Below are positions 1 to 12,678 of a DNA stretch of 64,000 nt, in pieces. The notes beneath the pieces are model-generated. The model was not told the DNA's origin, made no database searches, and saw nothing but the letters and a program-made list of their open reading frames with translations. The position numbers and the translations under genes were made by a program. This DNA is from Galbula dea (lineage: Eukaryota > Chordata > Aves > Piciformes > Galbulidae), in the NCBI GenBank assembly GCA_013399015.1, contig VWZX01007015.1, forward strand, positions 747,480 through 811,479, read 5' to 3'. Within the stretch, counting starts at the first letter, position 1. Each line of letters opens with the position of its first letter.

Positions 1-692
1 CACTCTCCAACAACCTCATGTCCTTCTTGTACTCTGGTGCCCAAAACTGCACACAATGAGGCTCCACCAGTGCCAGGTAAAGTGGGACTGGCCCCTCTCT
101 CAATCAGCTAGTACTGGAATGCTTGATGCACCCCAGAGCCCTGCTGGCCCTTCTGGCTGCCAGCACACACTGCTGGCTCATATTCAACTTATCATTGATC
201 AAAACTCCCAGATCCCTCTCTGCAGTGCTGCTTTCCAGCCTCTCATTCCCCAGTCTCTAGGTTGTTTTCAGGTTGCCCCTTCCCAAGTGCAGAACCCAGC
301 ACTTGCCCTTGTTAAACTTCATATGATTTGTGACTGCCCAGTCCTCTAATCCATCTAGATCTCTCTGCAGTGCCTCTCTGCCTTCAATGGAGTCAACAGC
401 ACCTCCCAGCTTAGTATCATCTGCAAACTTACTTATTAGGCCTCCAAGTCCAACATCCAAGTCATTTATAAAGATGTCAAACAGAACCAGCCCTCAGATG
501 GATCCCTGTGGGACCCCACTGGTCACCTGTCACCAGCCTAATGTAGCTCCATTCACTATAACCCTTTGAGCTCAACCCCTCAGCCAGTTGGGTACCCACC
601 TCATGATGTCCTTATCTAGCTGTACACTTGACAGTTTGTCCAGTAGGATGCTGTGGGAGACAGTATCAAAAGCCTTGCTGAAATCCAAAGAG
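1..692 (-). mobile_element. CR1 LINE fragment, reverse transcriptase part
   Basis: Read on the minus strand this copy encodes the CR1 RT core. Residues ISKFADDTKLGGAVD, with the catalytic FADD, are open at 257..460, followed by QRDLDGLEDWA and FNKGKC. The 5' end of the piece is near 692, where the sense strand reads ctttggatttcagcaaggct. Its 3' part lies outside the window to the left. Stops and frameshifts separate the open segments, so it is inactive. Confidence 0.9.
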
Positions 693-1939
693 CATGAGCT
701 TTGTATTCTGGAACATGCTCTGTCTGTTGCTGCACCAAGGATCACTAGAGATCAGGACAGGAGTTTAGCATCATGGAGATCTGATCTCTTCATTATTGTC
801 CCATTTATTCCATGCTTTGAGTTTTCTTTGCTCTGTGGCATCCTTGTAAAGGAATGGGCTTAGCAGAGAAGGATTTGGATACACCACATGCCTGGAGCAT
901 CCTCAGCTCCTTCTGCCTTGATGATGTATTTTGGTGACATGTTGTGTTACTTTGTGGTAGTGTTTTTAAGTTGAGAAGCTGACAAGGTGGGCAGATCAGG
1001 GACTGGGAAACCTCTTCTCTTGTTCTTGCATCCAGTCTAAAATTGGAGAGGCCATGTAACCTTAGGGATTGGGGCTGGGATCTGAATGTTGTCATTCTGA
1101 GCCTTGCAAAAAGCAAAGGTTTTTGAGGGAGCCTGGTTCAAGCTGGATTCTAAGGTCAAAGCAGTGAGTTGGGTTATGCACACTGTGAAGTCTTGTGAAG
1201 GTAGGATGCATGCACTTAAGGAGGAGTTCTTTGGCAGCTTGTTCCATTTGTCCTAAAGGAATGTCACCTATTTCTTGATAACCCTTTTTTTTTTGGCCTA
1301 AGTTGTAAGTGTATTAAATGCAATACCTGTAGTATATATATGACAATGAAAATGTAATACCAAATTAAGAGTAACAATGCAAATGGATTATTGATGTGGT
1401 GCCTTAAAAGCCCCTTTCAAGATGTCAAGAAATTTTCTATCATGGCCTGGAGTGAAACTTGGCCTACAGAAAGAGAGGATTGACAAACTATTGCATTTCC
1501 ATTGCTCTTTCTACCTTTTCTCTAGTTCAGCCTGTCTGCCACTGCTGGCCCATGGCCCTGTGTAACTGCTGAGTATGCTCTGTGTCTAAAAGCCAGTGTT
1601 AGGTCTAGCTGCAGAGTGTGTGTGTGTGTAATGCTGGAGTGCTTGGGGTTTGCTCTTTACTAGGAGTCCCTGCAGGACAGTGATTTAGTCTTGGATTCCT
1701 GTTGATCTAAATGTCCCATTTCCTCAAAGAGGTACTAAACAGGTGATGAATAAGTCATGACAGCAATAATGGAAGAGATGTGCACTGAAGTGAAAGGGTT
1801 TTCCCCAGCTACCTTGGAGGTTCAGAAGTGTTGGCACCACATTAATGAACTGATCAAGCCTAAGATACATGGGAAAATTCCTACTTACTGCTAGGCTTTA
1901 GTTTGGTTGAGACTTTGATAGTAACAACAAATAACACTT
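693..1939. other. Unique intron sequence
   Basis: No gene or recognised repeat is visible, apart from a T10 run at 1285..1294 and a seven-unit GT run at 1616..1629. Confidence 0.5.
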
Positions 1940-2660
1940 GCTGCTCTCAGTCCAGGCTGGGAGATGAAAGGATGGAGAGAAGCCCTATGAAGAAGGACTT
2001 GGGGATACAGCTGGGTGAAAAACTGGACATGAGTTGGCAATGTGTGCTCACAGCCCAGCAGCCAACTGTATCCTGGGCTGCATCCCCAGCAGTGTGGCTA
2101 GCAGGGCAGGGAGGGGATTCTGCCCCTCTGCTCCACTCTGGGGAGACCTCACCTGCAGTGCTGGGGCCAGCTCTGGAGTCCTCAGCACAGGAGAGACAGG
2201 GACTTGGTGGAGCAAGTCCAAAGGAGGTCACAAAGGGAACCCCTCTGCTGTGAGGACAGGCTGAGAGAGTTGGGGTTGTTCAGCCTGGAGAAGAAAAACC
2301 TCCAGGGAAACCTTCTTGCAGCCTTTCAGTACTTAAAGGGGCCTATTAGAAAGCTGAGGACAGACTTTTTAGCAGAGCCTGCTGTGACAGGATAAGGGCT
2401 GATGGTGTTAAAAACTAAGAAGAGAGAAACTAAAAGAGGAGACTTAGGCTAGATCTAAGGAAGAATTGTTTCCCACTGAGGGTGGTGAGATGCTGGCCCA
2501 GGTTATTTAGAGAGGTGGTAGATGCCCCATCCCTGAAACCATTCCAGGTGAGGTTGTTTGGGATTCTCAGCAACCTGGATGTAGTTGAAGATGTCCCTGC
2601 TGACTGCAGGGAGGTTGGACCTTGAAAGGTCCCTTCCAACCCAACCCATCCTGTGATTGG
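1940..2660 (+). mobile_element. CR1 LINE, 3' part (tail group 4)
   Basis: The copy begins at aaggacttggggatacagctgg and runs through the ORF2 C-terminal region (counterparts of MSWQC, LFSLEK and a degraded LRGDLL) into the tail ccattccaggtgaggttgtt, agatgtccctgctgactgca, gtcccttccaacc. Many stops and small indels mark it as old. The end is set where similarity to other tails stops, near cctgtgattgg. Confidence 0.88.
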
Positions 2661-3524
2661 CATGAGCTGGATGTTGTCTTCAGCAAGATACCTGGAGGAA
2701 CAGTAGTGTCCCAAAGCAGATTTACTTGGAATCATGGCTGAGGAGGCTTCACTAGGGCCTGGTCAAAATGCACCAGGGGAGAGATTAAATTAGGGTTAAG
2801 AACTGTGAAAGGCAGCAAAGCAATGAGATCACATGAAAGACAAAAATGGAAAAGCATCAAAGCTGGCCAAGGAAAACATGGTGAGTGCTTTCCATTCACA
2901 TAGTGGTGGCAAGTGAAGCAAGCTCTCAGTGCAAGGGGACAGGTACTGCTCTTGGGATGTTCTTCCTGTATCCCTGTGTGGTGGAAGATCCTCTCTTGTT
3001 TTCAGTGTCACAACACCCTGGAAACAGTTGTTCAGTCTTTCTGAAGGAGCAGGATCATCACCTGGCTTGCAAAGCCAGTGGTTCCTAAGTACAGGCTAAC
3101 ACTGACTGGGAGAGTTACTGCTTGCTAGAACAGGACTTTCAGAACAGGAGTAAAACTCTCACTTGAACAGGCAGCAACTCCAAGCAGGAGCCCAAATCAT
3201 AAAGAAAAGCCTGATTTTTAGATGGTGTTCTGCATTTGGAAAGCATTGAACCAGTGACCATGTTTTGGGAAGGGAACTGGCACCAGCTTTCTGTAAACTG
3301 CTTGGGCATGGCTGCTGGGGAAGAGGATGGGTTGTTCTGTTGTCTTTGTTTGCAGAGTCATGTGGCACTGGGATGTGCTGCAATGGCTGTTTCTGCTCTA
3401 TCAGGGACAGTGAAATGCAGTTTGGAAGTCAGGAGTGTTTTTGGCTCCATTTCTCTAAGCTTTAATATAGAAAACATTTTTTTTCAGTCTCTCTTTAGTC
3501 CATGACCTTGTTCACTGTGTGATG
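2661..3524. other. Unique intron sequence
   Basis: I see no gene or repeat. A pyrimidine run ending in ttttcag at 3477..3487 resembles a splice acceptor, but no plausible exon follows. Confidence 0.5.
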
Positions 3525-3753
3525 CCCATCTCAGGAGAAAATTCTTCTCTGAAATAGTTGTCAGACATTATCCCAGGCTGCCCAGGGAGGTGGTGGAGTC
3601 ACAGTCCCTGGAGGGGTTTAAAAAGCATCTAGATGTAGGACTGAGGGACTTGGGTTAGTCACAGGGACATGGTTTGAGATGACAGTGCTAGGCTGATGGT
3701 TAGGCTTGCTGATCTTAGAGGTCTCTTCCAACCTTGCTGGTTCTGTGATTCAG
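3525..3753 (+). mobile_element. CR1 LINE 3' end (tail group 1)
   Basis: A short copy starts within the last codons of ORF2 (caggctgcccagggaggtgg, ggagtcacagtccctggagg) and continues through cagggacatggtttgag and ggtctcttccaacc to the terminal gattctgtgattc motif. It is strongly diverged. Confidence 0.88.
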
Positions 3754-4404
3754 TATTTTGACTAAAGTTGGTCTTTCTAATGTAGCCTGCTTGAAATCTG
3801 AATGTCATTAAGAGACATACTGAACTTCACTTCCAAACATTTTGTTTGAGGCAGTCAGGTTAAAATATTGGCTATGTCACCAACTGAAGTTGTATGGGGG
3901 GAAGGGAGAGGGAACCAAGCTGAGAGATGCTGCTTGTCTCAGCTTTGGCTGAATCTGTTGGTTTTAAGACTTGTTGTGAGGACATCTGGGTCATAAGTAG
4001 TGCTGTGTAAGGGGAACATCTGAAAAAGCCAGTGCTAGCTCTACAGTGATAAAAAAAAGCTGGTGAGGAGTTCCTCCTGCCAGAGAATGAGTAATTTTCA
4101 GGTAATGTGAACACTTCTTTGATTCTCATGTCTCTTTATATTATGTGTTTTGAGGCTGGAGGAGTCATTGCTAGGCATTGGTGACACAGCTTTGATGGGA
4201 AGTGGCAGGCTGCTGCTCTGCTGTCTCCCCTAAAATCCAGGAGTGACACAGTGGTGAGGTAACTGCTCAGTACCAAAACAATACAAAGCTGCTTTTGGTT
4301 TATTGTGTTATCCTGTTGCTTTTGAAGGCACATGTCTTCACAGCTACTGCAGTGGCAACACTGGTTTGAAACACAATGGAACAGGTTGGTACTTAGAAGG
4401 TAAT
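3754..4404. other. Unique intron sequence
   Basis: No gene, mobile element or notable simple repeat is visible. Confidence 0.5.
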
Positions 4405-4840
4405 AAAATCATAGGATCATAGACTGGTTTAGATTGAAAGGGATCTTTTAAAGTCATCTAGTCCAGCCCCCCTGCACTCAGCAGGGACATCTTCAGCTAG
4501 AGCAGCTGGCTCAGAGTCCCAAATAGCCTCACCTGGAATGTTTCCAGGGATGGGGCATCTACCTCCTCTCTGGGCAACCTGGGCCAGTCTCAGCATAAAC
4601 AATTCTTCCTTTCTTCCATAGATCTAATCTAAATCTCCCTCTCTTAGTTTCAAACCATCACCCCTGTCCTGTCACTACAGGCCCTGCTAAAGCCTGTCCC
4701 CATCTTTCTTCTAAGCCCCTTTAAGTACTGAAAGGCTGCAAGAAGGTCTCCCTGGAGCCTTCTCATCTCCAGGCTGAACAACCCCAACTCTCTCAGCCTG
4801 TCCTCACAGCAGAGGGCTTCCAGCTCTTAGATCATCTTCT
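4405..4840 (-). mobile_element. CR1 LINE 3' part, inverted (tail group 4)
   Basis: The left end carries the inverted tail (aatcataggatcatagactgg, ctagtccagcccccctgc). Reverse-complemented ORF2 C-terminus follows: gcctcctc-like ccttctcatctccaggctg encodes the sense-strand FSLEM/RR region, then ctctcagcctgtcctcac. It carries stops throughout. It shares the atttccagggatggggcatc motif with the copies at 1940 and 8975. Confidence 0.88.
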
Positions 4841-6145
4841 ACAAAGATGACTATTTTAAATCAAAAGACCCATCAATGCATCATCTTGTCACTGTTGGAA
4901 ACCACACAGTGGTTGTATCAGCTCATTCTTGTGGAATTCCCTTTCAGGCTTGTTTGAAGCATGTTGTGGTGGCAGTGACTTTGGAGCCTTCATGGTCTGC
5001 AGAGCTACATAAGCAAAAGCTTGTGTAAGGAAAGAACAGAGCAGTGTGAGATCAGAGGATGCCTGTCTCCAAAAGCCAGTGAGTTTCTGTGTGCTAGGTG
5101 CATGTGTGTTCTCTGTGCTGCAAAGTTGATGCCATCTCCAGCAGGCAGCCTCTGCAGTCTGCAAATCATGTTTCAGATGTCTTTATTTGGGGGCATGATT
5201 GTCAGATACAGTTAGATTACTTTGCCTTTGCTTGGAAAATGACTTCCTTAGGTCTTCTGCTTGAGTGTTTTGGAGAGGTGTCTGTCATCATCACCACCAG
5301 CAGTAAAATTGTTTGTGGAAGGTGAAAATAAATCAAGGAATTGCTAGTGATGTGCTGAGTTAAAGCAGCTTTTAACCCAAAACCCCTTATCCTGTTAGCT
5401 CAACACATCAATATAGCTCTGAAGTGAAATCCATTGGAATGCTTAGCATTTTCATTTTCCACTTCTCTTCAAAGAAGAAGGAAAGGAGGTAGGCTTGCTC
5501 TAAACAAAGCCCTTGCATTAGAGCAGGTTGCTCCAAGTTGGCCTTATTGCTCCTTTTATAAAGAGAAGAATGTGACTGCAAAAAGAGAAGCTTGAGAAAT
5601 GCATTCAAAAAAAGGATATTCTTAGAAATAAACCCCTTTGTTATTCTTTGCAACATCTGGGTTAGCTTCTGCCTCTTAATTTGAGCTGGGAGGGCCTCTT
5701 TTATATATATATATATATATAATATATAGAGAGAGAGAGGGAAAAGAGCAGGACTGCTCAAAAATGAGTCCTTCCAGCTGTGGGCTGCTCCAGTCTGCAG
5801 TCACCTGCTCTTCCTAGCTCTGTGAAAAAAAAGTCCTTGTCCCTTGGGACTGTTATTTTTCTGCCAGCAAGCACAGACAAGGCAGAGGTGACCACCTCTG
5901 TTGGTTAGCATTTGGTTCTGTACTTTACTATGTGTGCTCTTGGCTCCAGGCTGTGGTGTTCTCAGCCCATGGCTGTATTTCAGGAGTGCTGGTGTCTAGC
6001 TCAGTCACAGCCATCCTTGTGCTTGGCCATGGAACCTCTTCATAGAGACCATACCCTGTGGATTGGCTTCCTGACCTTGGAGCTGTGTTGTCTCACCACA
6101 CAGCCACCTGATGCTCTGGCTTTCAATATTTGTCTTAATGGGCAC
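4841..6145. other. Unique intron sequence with a TA/GA microsatellite
   Basis: Apart from the dinucleotide run annotated at 5702..5738, no gene or mobile element is visible in this 1.3 kb. Confidence 0.5.
5702..5738. repeat. (TA)n-(GA)n microsatellite
   Basis: A TA run at 5702..5720 is followed by aatatata and then a short GA run to about 5738. It is a compound dinucleotide repeat, likely length-polymorphic. Confidence 0.9.
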
Positions 6146-6382
6146 TAAGTGGAACATGGGAAGTTCCACCTCAACATGAGGAAAAACTTCTTGCTTGTGA
6201 GGGTGCCAGAGCCCTGGCCCAGGCTGCACAGAGAGGCTGTGGAGTCTCCTCCTCTGGAGAGGTTCCAAACCCACCTGGAGGTGAGCCTGGGCAACCTGCT
6301 GTGGGTCACCCTGCTTTAGCAGAGGGGTTGAGCTAGATGATCCCCAGATGACCTTTTCAACCCTTACCATGCTGGGATTTCT
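6146..6382 (+). mobile_element. CR1 LINE 3' end (tail group 3)
   Basis: The copy opens at the FHLNMRKNFF equivalent (gttccacctcaacatgagg), passes the PWPRL.REAVESPPLERFQTHL region, and ends with ctttagcagaggggttgagc and ccttttcaacccttaccatg. The final octamer repeat is lost. It is moderately diverged. Confidence 0.9.
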
Positions 6383-7235
6383 GTCTCCTTTGTAGTGCTC
6401 TAAAAGTGCCTTGCTAGGCTGTTGGGCAACTCATGGGGAGAAGTGTTCCTGTGGCTGAAGTAGTGATTGAGCTATTGAATGTGACTGACACCACCTCCCT
6501 CCCCAGGGAGGGCTGGGATTTTCCAGGCTTCCTTCTCTGCCTTTCCTTTTTGCACAGGTGCCTTGCAAGGTATTGAGAAGTCTGACTTGGATACAAAATC
6601 TTGTGGCAGGCCCACACACAGCAGCCCTGGAACTAGGCTGTCTGCAGTCACTGCTTTCAACTTGCTTGGCTTTGCAGACACCTGAGTGTTTTCTCTTACA
6701 GGTGCAGACCTTGGCTTACTGACAGGAGGCTTGCTTGTCTTGGGCACCTTCCAGTGATTGATACCCTGAGGAGTTGGAGACTGTGGAGCTACAAAATTGT
6801 GTTCATTTCTTTATTGTTCTGCCATCAAAGTCATTTTTTATCTGTCCCTTTATTTATGGCACCTGTCTCATGCCCTGAGCTTTCTCTCTTAGGAGTCTCA
6901 TGGATCTCTGGAAGTGCAATCATCCTCTTTGTCCCAGTCTCTCTGGTTAAAATTGGGTTTTATTTCATTCTTTTTTTTTTCCCCTTGGAAGAGATCTAGG
7001 GCATCAGTAGGTTTCTGACATGATAGACCACCTTCCTTTCACCCACTTCCACAGGATCCTTCACCATGGCTATTAAATTTGGGTGGTCATTCTGAGACTG
7101 CTGAAGAACTGTATGGGATAGCATGGAAATAGCCCATTGTAGAGAGAACCTAGTGCAGCAAAGGCAGCAATGGTTTGAAGAGAAACCTGGCTGAATGCAA
7201 AAGCTTTGTACCACCTGTGATCTTGCCATCTTTGT
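6383..7235. other. Unique intron sequence
   Basis: No gene or transposon is recognised; there is a T10 run at 6971..6980. Confidence 0.5.
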
Positions 7236-8065
7236 GGATCTTAGGGATGGAGTGCATCCTCAGTAAGTTGTCAGATGACACAAAGTTGGGCAGGAGTGTT
7301 GATCTGCCCAAGTGTAGGGAAGCTCTCCAGAGGGATCTGGACAGTCTGGATCAATGAGGTGAACACTTGGGTCACACCAACCCCATGTAAATGCTACAGA
7401 TGAGGCAGAGTGGTTGGAAAGCTGCCCAGTGGAAAAGGACCTGGGGGTGTTGGTCAACAACAACTGAAAATGAGCCAGCAGTGTGCCCAGGTGGCAAAAA
7501 AAGGCCAACAGCATCTTGGCCTGGTTCAGCAATGGTGTGGCCAGCAGGGCTACAGTAGTGATTGTCCCCTTGGACTCAGCACTGGTACCTCAAATCCTGG
7601 GTTCAGTTTGGAGCTCCTCACTGCAAGAAGGACACTGAGGTGCTGGAGTGTGTCCAAAGAAGGGCAGCAAAGCTGGTGAAGGGTCTAGAGCACAAGTCTA
7701 GTGAGGAGCCACTGAAGGATCTGGGGTTGTTTAGGCTGGAGAAGAGGAGGCTGAAGGGAGATCTTCTTGCTCTCTACAGCTCCCTGAATGGAGGTTGGAG
7801 CAAGGTGGAGGTTGGTCTCTTCTCCCAGGTAACAAGTGAGAGGATGAGAGGGAATGGCCTTGAGTTGTGCCAGGGGAGGGTTAGGTTGGACCTTAGGAAA
7901 AATTTCCTCACAGGCTGCCCAGGGCAGTGGTGGAGTCACCATCCCTGAAGGGATTGAAAAGTCATGTAGATGTGCTGCTCAGGGACATAGTTTCCTGGTG
8001 GCCTTAGAAGAGTTAGTTGGACTTCATGATCAGAAAGTTCTGTTCCAACTGTAATGATTGGAAAT
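7236..8065 (+). mobile_element. CR1 LINE, RT end to tail (tail group 1)
   Basis: The copy starts near gatcttagggatggagtgca, just before the RT FADD box, here LSDDTKLGRSVDLPK (the Phe-Ala of FADD changed to Leu-Ser). It continues through LQRDLDSLD, the EQLKMSQQCAQVAKK equivalent, VQRRAAKLVKGLE, RLEKRRLKGDLLALYSSL and a group 1 tail ending ctgttccaactgtaatgatt. Reading frame shifts several times. Confidence 0.92.
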
Positions 8066-8974
8066 GATGGAGTAGAGGCTGTATTGCACTGACTTCCCAG
8101 TCCTGCAAAAGTACAAATTAGGAGCAGAAAACACCATCCTGAGACAAATCTCTCAAGCTTCTTGTGTGGTGAACTTGCCCTTTCTCATGCTGTGCTTTTA
8201 GAGGCTCCCAGGCTTTGGGAGTACTGGTCTTTAGCAGGAGGAACTGAGCTCCACCAGCTGCTTTCTGCTGAAACCATCAGAAGAATAAGGAGCTGAAATT
8301 TAGAATACTCTGGTTTTAAAAGGAAAACTATTGGTTCTGTTTGAGGGGAGTGGGGGAAAAGACTTCTTAGGCTCTCAGGTTTGGATCTGGAAGTGCTGTG
8401 TGCTGGTAGTGGAATATGCTTGGATCAGCTGCATGAGCAGTTTTTAATCCAATAACTTCAGCTGACTAATTTCTTGACTGCACTAAAGAGTGGCAAATAA
8501 CCTTATCAAAAGAAAAGCTGGCTAGATTTTCTTGACAGATCCTGCCTCACCTGATGGTGCTGTTTGTCAGCAGGTAGAAGAAGAAAGCATGATGACTTCA
8601 CTTCTCAGTGCATCCCTACCTGGATTCCCACTGCCTTCATTCCCTGGAGGTGTGGGACAATATCCTTGCATGGGGCAGGGATCACTGAACTTCACAAACC
8701 TTGGGCAGTTAACTGCTCTCAGATTTCTTCAGCATGATGAAAGATGTTTTCTTTACATGGTGCTCATGGCCAGAGTCCTTGGTTTGGATCTGAGAAACAG
8801 CAATGTGGAAATTCTCTGCTAGTCTTTTAGCTCAGTGCTGTGTGAATGGCTGTTAAAATAGAGCAAAGGCTGTACATGCCCCAGTCCACTTGAGTCATTT
8901 GAAGACAAAGACATCATGATACATTGGCATGATAAAGTCACCACTACAGGTTATGGGTTGATCTGCTGCTAAGC
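8066..8974. other. Unique intron sequence
   Basis: A 96-codon open frame at 8532..8822 has no recognised similarity and is probably chance. Nothing else is visible. Confidence 0.5.
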
Positions 8975-9199
8975 AGCTCCTCTGAGAAGAGAGTTTTTTA
9001 TGCTGAGGGTAGTGAGACACTGGCCCAGGTTGCCCAGAGAGGTGGTAGATGGCCCATCCCTGGAACCATTCCAGGTCAGGTTGCCTGGGGCTGTGGGCAA
9101 CCAGATGTAGTTGAAGATGTCCCTGCTGACTGCAGAGGTGTTGGAGTAGGTGAACTTTTAAAGTCCCTCCCAACTCCAAACCAGTCTATGATCCTCTGT
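8975..9199 (+). mobile_element. CR1 LINE 3' end (tail group 4)
   Basis: The piece includes gtgagacactggcccaggtt, the ccattccaggtcaggttgcc motif, gatgtccctgctgactgcag and a degraded end tctatgatcctctg. It matches the copies at 44442 and 42688 in tail organisation. Confidence 0.9.
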
Positions 9200-9397
9200 G
9201 CACACACATCCCAAAACAAGAGCCACGTTGTTCCAATACCTTGTTAGTTTTGCTGATTCCTGCCCTCCATGCTTGTCAATAATATGCCAGAGGTTTCTTC
9301 ATCTCTGTTTTTCCTTCTTTTTCAATTTCTTTTTATTGCACTAGTGGAGGAATTGGCTTTTGAAACACTTTAGGTGTTGGGCACCAGTGGAAGTCAT
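9200..9397. other. Short unique intron spacer
   Basis: Nothing recognised between two CR1 tails of opposite orientation. Confidence 0.5.
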
Positions 9398-9490
9398 GGG
9401 TGTTGACAGAGTCACAGAGGTTAGAAGTGATCTCTAAGATCAAGTCCAACCAAACCTATCACCATACTACTAAACCATGTTCACCTAATA
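9398..9490 (-). mobile_element. CR1 LINE tail fragment, inverted (tail group 1)
   Basis: Only about 90 bases remain: agagtcacagaggttagaag, aagatcaagtccaacc, and ctactaaaccatgttcacc, the inverted group 1 tail. No coding part is left. Confidence 0.8.
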
Positions 9491-10549
9491 AGGACTCAAT
9501 GAAAAAAGAGAGAAAGAAGTAAGGCTCAGCTTCAGAGCAGGCTGAAAACCTGTTACCCATCCATTCTGTTTCTTCCATCATGATTTTATTGAGGAGAAAT
9601 CAAGGTAGGGACAAGGGATCTTGTCCAAGTCAGTGGGAGAGCTTATAGATGCCATTTCCTACTTTACAAGGATGCAGCTTTTATGTCAGCTTTTTAAACA
9701 TGAAAAGTTCTGCTGTGGGAGCCACTTCAAGAGGTTTGGCCAAAGTTTAGGTGTGCTGCTGTGTTCAGTCACTTCCTCTCTTGGCAGGAGAGATTGTCAG
9801 AGTATTTAATACACAGTTTTAAAGCCTGTAGTTTATCTGTGAGGTAGGGAGGGTAGTCAGTCTTGTCATGTAAGGCAGTTGGGAATGTGTAAAATAGGGT
9901 TAGTACCTAGTTTATCTTACAAAATTAAGCACAAATCTAATTACTGAGGTTTATTTTTCAAACCCTCTTCCTTACAGTCATATGTTGCAAGAAACTTACT
10001 CAAAACCCTCTGCTCAGAAAGAAAACCATCTGTAGTGCTCTGCAGAGGGATCTGGTGCATCCTTCTGCACTCTAAGGTGACATCCAAAACCTTGGATGTC
10101 AACTGGAGATGTGTGCAGAAATGTTCACGTGGCAGCAGCTGCAAATACCACTTCAGGCAGCAAAATAACTAACCAGCCATTGATGTCATTTTGTCTTCAG
10201 GGTATAGTTCTGTTTTTCTCTTCAGAGCATATGTTAAAATAGACACAATATTTTACCTAGCTGGCAATTTCTCCAAATTGGTCTGTGGAAAATTCTCCAA
10301 ATGAGAAAACAACAACAAAAAAAGCAAAATCTTTTGGCTTTGCTGTTGACTAAAACACAGTGGGTTGGCAAGCAGAAGTAGTATTTACTCCCTATCTGGA
10401 AAGTTGCTTGCTTTCTGCCAGCCTACAAGCTCCTTTTGTACAACAGGCAGTTTTATTTTGGCAACAGCACAAACTTCTTGGGAGGCAATATCTCAAGCTT
10501 TCAGAAAGACTTGCAATGGATAGTGGCAAGTGATGTGAGACCTGGTACC
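9491..10549. other. Unique intron sequence
   Basis: No gene or transposon is recognised; an A-rich patch lies near 10308..10325. Confidence 0.5.
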
Positions 10550-11038
10550 TTCTCAGAGGATCCCAGCATGGTGGGGGCTGAAAGGGGCCTCTGGAGATCA
10601 TCCAGTCCAACCCCTCTGCTAAAGCAGGGGCACACAGAGCAGGTTGCCCAGGATCATCTCCCTCCAGGTAGGTTTGGGATCTCTCCAGAGAAGGAGACTC
10701 CACAACCTCTCTGGGCAGCTTGGGCCAGGGCTCTGGCACCCTCACAGCAAAGTAGTTTTTCCTCATGTTCAGCTAGAACCTCCTGGGTTCCAGTTAGTGC
10801 CCATTGCCCCTTGTCCTGTCACTGAGCACCACTGAAAAGAGTCTGGCCCCATCCTCTTACCCCCACTCTTTAGTTTTTGATAAGCAGTGAGCATATTCCC
10901 TCTGGGGCTGCTCTTCTCCAGCCTAAGCAGCCTCAAGGTCTCTGTTTTCCCTCCTCCCAGAGATGCTCCAGTCCCCTCAGCATCTTTGTAGCCTCTGCTG
11001 GACTCTCTGCAGTAGTTCCTTGTCTTTCTTGAACTAGA
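10550..11038 (-). mobile_element. CR1 LINE 3' part, inverted (tail group 3)
   Basis: The left end is the inverted tail (gatcccagcatggtgggggc, cagtccaacccctctgctaa). Inverted ORF2 C-terminus follows (ccacaacctctctgggcagc, ttgtcctgtcactgagcacc, tgctcttctccagcctaagc) and reaches the region opposite VQQRL. Stops interrupt the sense frame. It is related to the + copies at 22935, 30237 and 59215. Confidence 0.9.
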
Positions 11039-12678
11039 GCTTCTATTGTGCCTCCTCTGATGTCTAGCCAGAGCAATTCTGTATTTATGTCCCCACTGCA
11101 GCAGTATCTTGGGATTCTTAACCAGCTCATCCCCTTAATTCTCTCTTTGACTTGGTTTACTGAACTCCAGAGCATCATGAGACTTGTACACAAAAGACCT
11201 GGTGATGTAAGTGGAGTATTTTAGTGTTGGTGGAACCTCTAATTGGAGGAGGCTGGAAAAGGGAGAGGCTCACCCTGGCTCCTCACCCATACAGGCTCAC
11301 TGTTTGCTTGGTTCAGTAATGACTTTCCACTGGTATATACACCCAGCAGGAATTTGGGGAATGGAAAACTAGAGGAGAACAACTAAAATGGGAGGGCTTA
11401 GCATTCTTGTTTCATACATGATGGTGCAAAACCAACCTCCCCTCCTTAAGGGCTGGGCAGCCACAGGAGTTCTTTGTGGCTTCTGTGAAGCATGTTACCA
11501 GCTGGAGCTGGGATTTTTTTGCCTTAGCAAATGGGAAGAGATGATCCAGTAATTGTGATTGCTTGCTGGGGCATCTCCATGTTGAGTGATTGCACAGTTT
11601 ACCCCATCATCAGGTGAAATAAGCAGAGCTCATGGGACTTGGAAATGCTCTGTGTGAAGCAACTGCTTCTGTCTCCTGTTGCTCCTTGTATTTCCACAGG
11701 CTTTTCTTCTGGGGCATGACTTCTGCCTTTCAGACTCCTGGAAAGAGTCTGGAAAGAAAACAAGCCTAGAAAATGTTCATTCTGGTGGATTTTTTCTCTC
11801 TGTGACCTGAAATTAGCAGAGCTGAAATCCCTCCCAGGTGTTTGGGATATCCCATTCTCCTCCTGCTGCATCACCTTCTAGTTTTGCTTGGTATATTCAT
11901 GGGGTGTCATGGGCAAACAGTTACCATCTTTGTGTTTCAGTACTTAGTATAGAGAAAACTTGGTTCTTTCTCTCTAAAGCAGGACAAAAGCTGTGCAGCT
12001 GTAACACCTTGTAGACCAGCAGCTCTTCATGCCTTTTCCTCTTGTCAAATGAAGAGGTGGTATGTGCCACTGGCAGCTAGATAGGAGCAGCAACAGAAGG
12101 TAAAGGGGGAAAAAAGAGCTCCAGTTCAGCTGCAGCACTGTGTCAGTGGTAAAGTGTTGTCCCTGGGCAGTGCTTGGAAGTGGGAGAAGAGTCTGAACCT
12201 TTCCAACAGCTTAATTCTGCACTGTGGCTCCCAGTTCTGCCAGTGTTGGCCATGGTGGTGACACAGCCTTCTTCAATGTGTGATTGCCTTCCAAACATAC
12301 TTGGCATGCTTAAGTGCAAAGGCCCAAACTAAGAAGGTTTCCTAGCTCTTGGGGGTCATCTGGGAGGATTCCAGGCTGCCTGAGCTCCAAATGGCAGCTC
12401 CTCTGGATCCTTGTGTGGCAGTTGGTGCTCTGCAGGGCTGTTGACCCCAATGCTTCTCCTGAGAGCTCAGCCTGTCCTGCCTCTCTTGGCTCAGCAGGTA
12501 CCTGTGTCTCAGCAGCCTCTTTGTTCTACATGCTTGTGGAGATTTTGGCATGTTTGCAAAGAGATTGATCTGCAAGCTGAACTTTTGTCTTTCTCTCCCT
12601 GAATAAAGAAATACAAAGCCTGGAAGGGCTCCTTCTCTTAAGAACAGCTTTTAAACAGAAAAAGAAAACCCTAAGTAC
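11039..12678. other. Unique intron sequence
   Basis: A 1.6 kb stretch without recognised genes or mobile elements. The open frames are short and overlap on both strands, as expected by chance. Confidence 0.5.

Noticed and set aside
3477..3487. Possible splice acceptor (T8 followed by cag)
   Set aside because: No open, conserved exon or donor follows, and it does not match any PRKG1 coding sequence.
10436..10825. 129-codon + strand open frame
   Set aside because: It runs antisense through the minus-strand CR1 at 10550..11038.
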